Part shown: piece by piece, positions 19,734 to 28,500 of the stretch
Layout of the letters: every line of letters starts with the position of its first letter
Numbering within the stretch: the stretch's first letter is position 1
NCBI RefSeq assembly: GCF_964340395.1
Contig: NC_135549.1
Span: forward strand, 1,595,001 to 1,623,500
DNA length: 28,500 bases
Origin: Glandiceps talaboti
Lineage: Eukaryota; Hemichordata; Enteropneusta; Spengelidae
Direction of reading: 5' to 3'
Position numbers and translations under genes: made by a program
The notes under the pieces: generated by a model
What the model was told of the DNA's origin: nothing
Database searches by the model: none
Seen by the model: the letters and a program-made list of their open reading frames with translations, nothing else

Positions 19734-21659
19734 GTACGTTTTTTATGATTGTCAGAAATTCCAGAAATATGCCAGTTTATTTTGAAATGAAGAAAATTGT
19801 AAGAAATCTGTCTTCCACGTTACTCTTAATTTTAGTATATGTAATTCATACCATCTTGGAGTCATCTAAAACTAACGTAATTACAATTACATTCAAGTTT
19901 TATGTGGAATGCTGTATCCAAACAGTATCCAACATATGACAAATATTTGGAGAATCCAATTTTATGAAGATTTTAGCAAATATTGCATCCAAATCAAACA
20001 TTTAACAGTAATTTTGAAAAACAAAGATTATTTCATCCATTCGAATGTGTATATTATAGTTGACTGTAGACAAAAAATAGCCAAATTTGTATTCTAATAA
20101 TTTTGGCCAGAAAATCCCACAGAATGATAAATCTTTTCTTCCTAATATTAATTACGTCTCCTTCAGTAATCCTGATATCATTCGCTAGTTTTCATATTCA
20201 TTTAATATTTCCTCAATTTACCTGCAGTATTGTAAAAATGGAACCAGGTAAAGTGTAGGATGATTTGGGATTGTGGTAATCATAGCTAATATGTCGTAAA
20301 GTGAGATGAGCCCTTAATTATGTGTGCCATGCTGTTACAGGAGTCATTTTTTATGGTTTAGACATTAATTCAACTTCACAGTATCAGCTTAGTATACTAA
20401 AATGTAGTGAACAAGTAGAGAGCAAACACTTTATATTTATTCGTAGACTGTCAGTGGTACATAATCATTGATAGATGGACTTGATGAAATATGATACTTC
20501 TTCTTCTAGTTCTAGAACATTAACATTATGTTATACACATTTATCATTTTGTGCACAAAGCCCCAAGTTATTCACAATTGCAGATATATGATATTGCATA
20601 TGTGATTTGGAGATATGATTTCTTGTGGCTATTAATTTAGAGTTTCCGCTAAATTATGCTGCAAATGTGTATGAAATATTATATTGTAATGTGTGTCATT
20701 CACAATTCAAACCTTGTGATATATTGTACATATTTGAAACATATATGTGTGTTTTTCCTGTGGATATATTTACATAGAGTACTCTCAAAAATCATCCTGG
20801 AAATGTGTATAAAATTAATAGTGTAAATTTTATCAGATTTCCCAGTTAGTAGTCTTTGTGTATTTAGTATTGAAAAACATTTGAGAGCATTGGAGATACA
20901 TGTGAAAATTATGAAATTTTACATTCAAATTTTAAATTTATGGATATTGACATATGATATGTGTGACTATATATGCATCTTACTGCTGTCAACCTTACTT
21001 AGTTTATATATCTGCTATATTGAGAGTAAGTGTGAGCATGAATGGAAATCTCTCTATTTACTTATTAGTATTCCCCAGACACTTTCTTGCCTCCAGGCAC
21101 AGTTACAAACTAAACAGCATTTTAAGTTCAATTATTTCAAACATGTAAGGCTGAAATTACAGAAGAAGTCTAGCACAACCTAAATTTAGTGAAAGAAACA
21201 AATGCAAATGCTGCACTTGGTGGTTTATAAGGACAGGGAAAAAAAACATTCAAAACATCTTACATTTACTTTATAATATACTGCTGCAGTAAAATTTATA
21301 TATATGAAAGACAATTGATGAAAACAGTTTACTTTGTTTATTATTAATACAATCAAATTGGATTATCGGCTAACATGAAATTATCATCATACAATTCTCA
21401 TGTGAAGTTCTATTTATGACTGTGTATCTCAAGGGGACAGATGCATAGGATATTAATTCAGTTTTAAGTATAATATAATGTGCTGATATAATATATTCAG
21501 TTTGTTGAGCTGTAGGGGAAATCATCTTATAGTATAGAAAGTTTATAATGTCAATGTGGAATTTTTATTAATCAGTGAATAATTAATATGTGAATGGTGC
21601 TAGATTTGAAAACTGCACTAGCTATAGTTACTGGCATATTATGTGTTTGATCAATATAT

Positions 21660-22343
21660 ACAGGTGATGCAATACAGTTCAGGGTATACCATATTGTGTG
21701 TAATTATATACAGGTGATGCAATACAGTTCATGGTGTACAATATTAAGAGTACCAAGTCATTATATACAGGTGATGCAATACATTTCATGGTGTACGATA
21801 TTAGGAGTACCAAGTCATTACATATAGGTGATGCAATACAGTTCATGGTGTACGATATTAGGAGTACCAAGTCATGATATGCAGGTGATGCAATACAGTT
21901 CATGGTGTACGATATTAGGAGTACCAAGTCATTATATACAGGTGATGCAATACAGTTCATGGTGTACGATATTAGGAGTACCAAGTCATTATATACAGGT
22001 GATGCAATACAGTTCATGGTGTACGATATTAGGAGTACCAAGTCATTATATACAGGTGATGCAATACAGTTCATGGTGTACGATATTAGGAGTACCAAGT
22101 CATTATATACAGGTGATGCAATTATACAGTTCATGGTGTACGATATTAGGAGTACCAAGTCATTATATACAGGTGATGCAATACAGTTCATGGTGTACGA
22201 TATTAGGTGTACCAAGTCATTATATACAGGTGATGCAATACAGTTCATGGTGTACGATATTAGGTGTACCAAAAAAGTCATTATATACAAGTGATGCAAT
22301 ACAGTTCATGGTGTACGATATTAGGAGTACCAAATCATTATAT
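21660..22343. repeat. 57-bp minisatellite, 12 copies, in intron 2
   Basis: Units start GATGCAATACAGTTCATGGT and continue GTACGATATTAGGAGTACCA to a TATATACAGGT end. Starts fall at 21666, 21716, 21773 and then every 57 bp to 22115, followed by 22175, 22232 and 22293. A 3-bp insertion (about 22125) and a run of extra A's (about 22270) account for the later shifts. Because 57 is divisible by three, both strands carry long repeat-encoded open frames: plus 21828-22658, whose last 107 codons are non-repetitive, and minus 21679-22299. They lack protein-like composition and splice context. Confidence 0.95.
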
Positions 22344-23288
22344 CTAACCAAAACAGTTAAATATACAAAAAATGCTCCAGTAGCAGCCAGTGCAACTTTA
22401 AAGATATCTGCATATAATAAAAATAGAAATACAAAAAATAGAAATACACAAATTTCTAACATTTCACATGTGGCACCAAAACTGTTTTCAAGAAGTATGA
22501 AAGTGTTGATTCCCTTAGAAAATTACAGGGTTAATAGGTATACTCCAATGGAAATCACAGTTATTGTGATTTTATCAAAAGTCTACTCTCAAATGGCAAT
22601 GAAAAGATTGGGGGAAAAAGAACACATTTCTATGAAAGTGAAATTCTCAGGTGTATAACCACTGTTCTCACTATGGCAACACGTACTACTTAATATATAG
22701 CAGCTCCTCCAGACAAAATGTCAAGTATGCTTTTGGTTTGTGAGGATGCAGATGTTTCATTCTTTGACTAGTTTGGATATAATTTACCAGAATAGCAAGC
22801 TAATTTAATAGAAAAATGAAAAAATATTGTATATAGACCAAGCAGTAACAGATGGTGAGATTCTAATATGTAAATAAAGTGAAGCTTTCAACATGTCTCT
22901 ACAGAAGCCATACTTCTAGACATCTTAAGTGGATGTGATGCATGAATGGGTGTAATTTACACATAATGTCATAGATGTGTTTTCAGTAAATTTGACTTCA
23001 GACAGCTAGTATGAGTCACTTATAGCACTACTTAGGTTAGAGACTGTAATAATAAAAAGCCAAGATATACTGACTGTGCTTGAAATGGTAATAACAAACA
23101 AATGCAATACACTGAGGATAGGATAAATATGAATAATAAATAAATAAATCAGCTATGAACCCAATTGGTATTAAATATTAAAATGTAATCCATGTAATAG
23201 ATGTAAATGGGTTAAAATCTAGAAATGTGTTTTCTGGTGACGTTAAATATTTCATGATGACCAGGTCACAACTCACAATGTCACATTT

Positions 23289-23485
23289 ACATACTGCAAG
23301 AAAATTCACCATTACTAGCCAGTAGTACAATAATTTATGTAACACAACATATACATACTGCAAGAAAATTCACCATTACTAGCCAGTAGTACAATAATTT
23401 ATGTAACACAACATAACACATACTGCAAGAAAATTCACCATTACTAGCCAGTAGTACAATAATTTATGTAACTCAAAATAATACA
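23289..23485. repeat. 64-bp tandem triplication
   Basis: Three nearly identical copies starting at 23289, 23353 and 23418, with the core GCAAGAAAATTCACCATTAC followed by TAGCCAGTAGTACAATAATT. The copies differ by one or two bases at the junctions, indicating recent duplication. Confidence 0.93.
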
Positions 23486-24187
23486 TATCATGATACACTA
23501 TAAAAATCAATGTTCTGAAAAAAGGAGAGAGATTTATTAATATATATGAAACATTAATTTAGAATAAGTAAATGCAATGATTATAATCATTTATATGTGT
23601 TCCAATAATATGTGTCTGCCGACATTTAGTTAATAAAAGGAAAAGATGTGACTGTAAATTTGCTTAAATTGAGGTTACTTCTGTTTCAACTATTAAATTA
23701 TTTAGTCATAAGGTGTGGTGGACCTTGGAGATTACTTTGGGCTGCTTTACATAAAAAAGTACATGTCAGTCTCTTTGATTGCTGCAACTTTTATTTTTTA
23801 TAAATTTTCCCAGTGGGTTTTTTCCTATCTCCTTTTAAAAGGAGACAATGCAGGTAACTAAGTATTCTTTAGTTGATTATCACATTTGATCATGGTGTTT
23901 TCATTTATACTAGAAATTCAATATTGGATGAATAAGGTACCAGTTGTTTACATATCTCTTGTTTATATTTCACTTTCACTCACTAGACAAACATACATTT
24001 CTTTGTTATATTAATAATATTTGTAAGATCACTTCATCATTTACTGAAAATTGCGGAAACCATCTTGTTTTTATTATAAATGATTATTATTTGTATTTTA
24101 TATTCAAAACAAACAAAAATGACAAAGATAGAATTGTGATCACACAGTAATTTGTCGGTTGCACTAAATTTTGTCTTCCATTTCCAG

Positions 24188-24329
24188 GATGAACGTGATG
24201 ATAGCATATTTTTCCTTGGGGCATCAAAGTCTGGAGTCAGTTTCCATAAACATGCTGATGCCTGGAATGGGGTTGTGTATGGAAGAAAACGATGGTTTTT
24301 GTACGCTCCTCAGAACACCCCTCCTGGAG
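24188..24329 (+). CDS. JMJD8-like JmjC protein, third coding exon (metal-site exon)
   Basis: Gives residues 253-299 plus one base of the next codon. It reads DERDDSIFFLGASKSGVSFH then KHADAWNGVVYGRKRWFLYAP. SGVxFHxH followed by GRKRWFLYxP is diagnostic of JMJD8-type JmjC domains: the first His of FHKH is the expected first metal ligand, and the Lys/Arg-Trp block is the conserved strand after it. Most JmjC enzymes have HxD/E here; aligned without gaps this protein has H-K-H-A-D, with His where Asp is usual and an Asp two residues later. The acceptor is CCATTTCCAG at 24187. The preferred donor is GGAG|GTAGGT at 24330 (phase 1); GTAATT at 24334 is an alternative that adds four bases. The distal His and the rest of the double-stranded beta-helix are not found in the window. 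Confidence 0.85.
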
Positions 24330-24983
24330 GTAGGTAATTTATAGTCATGATACTGGTTGAAATTATGAATGATTCCTGTACTTATACACAAAGTTCTTAT
24401 CTTAAATATGATATCTTTTTAAAAATCATGTTGCTTTATCCCAATACTGAGTTCTAATCCTGTAGGTTTTACTAGAGATATATAATCCTGCTTACAGATG
24501 GTATTGGAACACAATGCTGTCATTCTTGTCCGCTCTATGCTCTGTCCTGCATAAAATATTCACAAATAGTATATACCTACACAAGTATAATTTATGAAAA
24601 AAAACACAGAGAATTATTAAACTGTGGTTTTGAATATTTGGACTCATCTTTAGAGTACTGCTGACCAGATACAGAAACAAGGAATTGAAATTACCAGAGT
24701 GTAAAAAATCACATATTATTTTTGAATGCAATTACTTGACTTGTGCTGGTATATGATTGGTTCAGAACATAGGTTCAATGAACACTGAATTATGAAGTAG
24801 TGAAACATGGGTTCAGTAAATACTGAGTTATAGTCGTGATAGTCAGTATCATCAGATTTGTCCCTGATGACATTTTTGTGAAATATCAAAACTGTCATTC
24901 CTTACAATGAGCAGATACACTTGTCAAATCTCTCACTTAACCTGAAAGTCTTGGAGTGAAAGGCCTTTAGTCTGATCTCAATC

Positions 24984-25030
24984 TCATCATAATAATAACC
25001 CTTTATTAGAACCTGGTATAAATACAAACT
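24984..25030 (-). mobile_element. Possible 3' tail of a decayed retroelement
   Basis: Read on the minus strand, TATACCAGGTTCTAATAAAG then GGTTATTATTATGATGAG combines an AATAAA-type signal with a short ATT trinucleotide run. The tail of the putative SINE near 3250-3290 has the same design. No body or promoter box of the element could be recognised upstream on that strand, so this is only a resemblance. Confidence 0.25.
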
Positions 25031-25798
25031 ATGGAAAATTTGAAGATAGTCTAGCTGTGACACAAAATATTGTAGTTATCAAACTATATTTGCTTATATA
25101 GGTAAATAGTGGGTAAATTCAGAGAGAAATTGAGCAGAGACATATTATTCAAATTTCATTCAGGAAACTCAACTGTAAGTCGATGCGAGTGCCATCTGAT
25201 TTAGACAGATAGACAGATCGATCACACCAAACATGTAGTAATGGTGAATTGGTAGAATGTCATCTGCATGTGTGATGTGATATACAAAAAATGTACCATG
25301 GTTGGAATATTACTCGTGTTACTAGCGGTAACAGGATTTATTTGCCCAAGATGTTCAAATATTGAAATATTATAATTTTAAATTGATAGGTATTAATATA
25401 TAGAAACTGTTATGCGCTGTTTTTTGTCATAATTACAACTTATTAATTGCTGCAATTTTTGAACATTGGGCACAAATGATGAAATATCACTTTTATGAAT
25501 TGTGTTGTTAGAAACATATATGATAGCTAATTTTGAGAATTGTTATACTAGTATTCTGTGATTAGGACAGATGCCACCTGCAAGGGCATATAAAATGTTT
25601 TTTATTTTGTCTGTAATATTTGCGTGACCCCCTATTGTCATAATAGAAGAGTCCTAACTTTCAATAGAAATTGATGTTGGAATCCATCATCCAAGACCAC
25701 AGTGGGGGTGTACAGAATACTTTGAGCTGTTTTGTTGATTGACAGTTTTATGATCAATGACAAAATATAGATTATGTTTACTACAATGAACAATGAAT

Positions 25799-27858
25799 AT
25801 AATACACTCCTAAAGAGCCTTACCCAATAATACACTCTCAAAGAGCCTTACCCAATAATATACTCTCAAAGAGCCTTATACCCAATAATACACTCCTAAA
25901 GAGCCTTACCCCAATAATATACTCTCAAAGAGCCTTACCCAATAATACACTCTCAAAGAGCCTTATACCCAATAATACACTCCTAAAGAGCCTTACCCAA
26001 TAATACACTCTCAAAAAGTTTATACCCAATAATACACTCTCCAAGCGCCTTACCCAATAATACACTCTCAAAGAGCCTTACCCAATAATACACTCTCAAA
26101 GAGCCTTACTCAATAATACACTCTCAAAGAGTTTATACCCAATAATACACTCTCCAAGAGCCTTACCCAATAATACACTCCCAAAGAGTTTATACCCAAT
26201 AATACACTCTCAAAGAGCCTTACTCAATAATACACTCTCAAAGAGTTTATACCCAATAATACACTCTCAAAGAGCCTTACCCAATAATACACTCCAAAAG
26301 AGCCTTACCCAATAATACACTCTCCAAGAGCCTTACTCAATAATACACTCTCAAAGAGTTTATACCCACCAATACACTCTCCAAGAGCCTTACCCAATAA
26401 TACACTCCCAAAGAGCCTTACCCAATAATACACTCTCCAAGAGCCTTACCCAATAATACACTCTCAATGAGCCTTACCCAATAATACACTCTCCAAGAGC
26501 CTTACCCAATAATACACTCTCAAAGAGTTTATACCCACCAATACACTCTCCAAGAGCCTTACCCAATAATACACTCCAAAAGAGCCTTACCCAATAATAC
26601 ACTCCCAAAGAGCCTTACCCAATAATACACTCCAAAAGAGCCTTACTCAATAATACACTCTCAAAGAGTTTATACCCAATAATACACTCCAAAAGAGCCT
26701 TACCCAATAATACACTCCAAAAGAGCCTTACCCAATAATACACTCCAAAAGAGCCTTACCCAATAATACACTCCAAAAGAGCCTTACCCAATAATACACT
26801 CTCAAAGAGCCTTACTCAATAATACACTCTCAAAGAGTTTATACCCAATAATACACTCTCAATGAGCCTTACCCAATAATACACTCTCCAAGAGCCTTAC
26901 CCAATAATACACTCTCAAAGAGCCTTACCCAATAATACACTCCAAAAGAGCCTTACCCAATAATACACTCCAAAAGAGCCTTACCCAATAATACACTCTC
27001 AAAGAGCCTTACTCAATAATACACTCTCAAAGAGCCTTACTCAATAATACACTCTCAAAGAGCCTTACCCAATAACACTCTCAAAGAGCCTTACCCAATA
27101 ATACACTCTCAAAGAGCCTTACCCAATAATACACTCTCAAAGAGCCTTACTCAATAATACACTCTCAAAGAGCCTTACTCAATAATACACTCCAAAAGAG
27201 CCTTACCCAATAATACACTCTCAAAGAGCCTTACTCAATAATACACTCTCAAAGAGCCTTACTCAATAATACACTCTCAAAGAGCCTTACCCAATAACAC
27301 TCTCAAAGAGTTTATACCCAATAATACACTCTCAATGAGCCTTACCTAATAATACACTCTCAAAGAGTTTATACCCAATAATACACTCTCAAAGAGCCTT
27401 ACCCAATAATACACTCTCAAAGAGCCTTACCCAATAATACACTCCCAAAGAGTTTATACCCAATAATACACTCTCAAAGAGCTTTACCCAATAATACACT
27501 CTCAAAGAGTTTATACCCAATAATACACTCTCAAAGAGCCGTACCCAATAATACACTCTCAAAGAGCATTACCCAATAATACACTCCCAAAGAGTTTATA
27601 CCCAATAATACACTCTCAAAGAGCATTACCCACCAATACACTCTCAAAGAGCCTTACCCAATAATACACTCTCAAAGAGCCTTACCCAATAATACACTCA
27701 CAAAGAGCATTACCCACCAATACACTCTAAAAGAGCCTTACCCAATAATACACTCTCAAAGATTTTATACCCAATAATACACTCTCAAAGAGCCTTACCC
27801 AATAATACACTCTCAAAGAGCCTTACCCAATAATACACTCTCAAAGAGCCTTACCCAA
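25799..27858. repeat. Second 28-bp minisatellite, about 73 units, in intron 3
   Basis: Units have the core CCCAATAATACACTCTCAAA followed by GAGCCTTA. A second class of 29 bp has GAGTTTATA in place of GAGCCTTA and is interspersed every few units. Frequent variants are CTCCAAAAG, CTCTCCAAG, CTCCCAAAG, CTCTCAATG, TTACTCAAT and CCCACCAAT; two units read AATAACACTC. The sequence shows no convincing similarity to the 28-bp array of intron 1 on either strand, despite the equal period. Confidence 0.96.
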
Positions 27859-28500
27859 CTGATAAAATGCAGTATTTCACTTTAATACCATATTAGAAGT
27901 TAAAATAAATACATTTTCAAAGAGATCTTTCCATAAAGATGAAATGTAATCAACATGGAATCTTGTCATATTTTCATGTAAATGTAATCAAATATTTTTT
28001 GATGGGATTTATCTTTACTCTGAAAACAGCCAATGTTTTGATTGAGATATCACAAAATGAATATGAATTAAGATGTGAAGCCCCAGACAATGAATGAGAG
28101 AACTTAATACATTGTGTGAACACCATTGCAATTTTTACTACAGATTAGTGTTACATAATACATAAACGTAATGTAATACATAACCGGCTTATCAGAAGTT
28201 CTGCTTGCAGTCATTGTGTGTTAATATATAAACATCTTATCAGAAGTTCTGCTTGCAATCATCCGGTCTTAAGAAATGATGAAGATTATTGGTTATGGTT
28301 GATGAAATGAATCAAAGAATACATTGTCACATTGAAATTGACACAACTAATTTGCATTTTTTAATTTTAAAAAAGAAAGACTAATTTGCATTCTGTTTTT
28401 ACGTATGTATATAATAATAATGTTTATTCAACAATATAATAAAAAATTAACATTAAAATAGATATATATATACAGAATACATGGCAGAATGGATCAAGAA
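27859..28500. other. Unique AT-rich end of window with a short direct repeat
   Basis: A 26-bp segment with the core CTTATCAGAAGTTCTGCTTG occurs twice, near 28188 and 28233. GACTAATTTGCATT occurs near 28379, close to a CTAATTTGCATT near 28347. The terminal (TAA)n-TGTTTATTCAAC sequence near 28413-28432 resembles the reverse complement of a retroelement tail. No exon was seen. Confidence 0.4.

Larger units (their letters stand above)
19734..24187 (+). other. Intron 2 of the JMJD8-like gene (4454 bp)
   Basis: Phase-0 intron from GTACGT to the acceptor TTGTCTTCCATTTCCAG. The first 1.9 kb (to about 21660) is AT-rich unique sequence with no exon or element recognised. Then come a 57-bp array and a 64-bp triplication. 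The rest (22344-23288 and 23486-24187) is featureless. CpG is very rare throughout. Confidence 0.85.
24330..28500 (+). other. Intron 3 of the JMJD8-like gene, open-ended
   Basis: No acceptor followed by a JmjC-like continuation (for example a Trp-Trp-His-Ala segment) was found, so the next exon lies beyond the window. The first 1.47 kb is unique AT-rich DNA with small open frames of no interest. A 28-bp array follows at 25799-27858. The last 640 bp contain a short direct repeat and a possible element tail. Confidence 0.7.

Noticed and set aside
21828-22658. 276-codon plus-strand open frame with repeat part and unique tail
   Set aside because: It lies inside intron 2 and is driven by the 57-bp unit. 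The 107-residue tail is rich in Asn/Lys/Ile with no motif, and the opposite strand is equally open over the repeats.
24152-24337. Reading the third exon as a 61-residue stand-alone protein
   Set aside because: The 12 residues before DERDD are intronic: CCATTTCCAG is a clear acceptor and the exon joins in phase with exon 2.

Overview
The window looks like nuclear DNA of an animal, probably an invertebrate. It is AT-rich, its only recognisable protein gene is split by large introns with ordinary GT-AG splice sites, and it is crowded with micro- and minisatellites. By eye, tandem arrays cover roughly 13 kb (about 45%) of the 28.5 kb. The species cannot be named from the sequence. No bacterial genes, rRNA, complete tRNA, CRISPR array or recognisable virus was seen.

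One gene is supported with good evidence: a JmjC-fold protein most like JMJD8, on the + strand, incomplete at its 3' end. Three coding exons join in frame: 13157-13833, 19655-19733 and 24188-24329. They give about 299 residues: a short cytosolic proline/arginine-rich N-terminus, one membrane-spanning helix, a stem with an N-glycosylation sequon, and the first half of a JmjC domain ending in a GRKRWFLY block. The C-terminal half, including the last metal-binding His, must lie beyond 28500. The first coding exon begins at a splice acceptor ten bases before its ATG, so at least one 5' exon lies upstream. A CpG-rich stretch with promoter-like motifs and two consensus donors near 4.1-4.9 kb is the best candidate for it.

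Layout: 1-5 kb is relatively CpG-rich and holds a CATA microsatellite, 44-bp and 65-bp minisatellites, a possible 30-nt micro-exon, a possible tRNA-derived SINE with an ATC tail, and a tail-to-tail inverted repeat with tetranucleotide tails. From 5 to 13 kb the DNA is CpG-poor and holds a TG tract, a 42-bp array, a possible terminal coding exon of an unknown gene (6415-6625), a 50-unit 51/46-bp array (8841-11295) and a small 48-bp array. From 13.1 kb on is the JmjC gene. Its intron 1 (5.8 kb) is 86% one 28-bp minisatellite of about 179 units. Intron 2 (4.5 kb) has 57-bp and 64-bp arrays. Intron 3 (open-ended) has a second, unrelated 28-bp array of about 73 units.

The most unusual signal is the intron-1 array. 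Nearly every unit carries a GTGAGA 5'-splice-site-like core, and the common CAAT variant repeats nine bases of the gene's own exon-1 donor. The intron therefore seems to hold well over 100 decoy donors, arranged in clear higher-order repeats.
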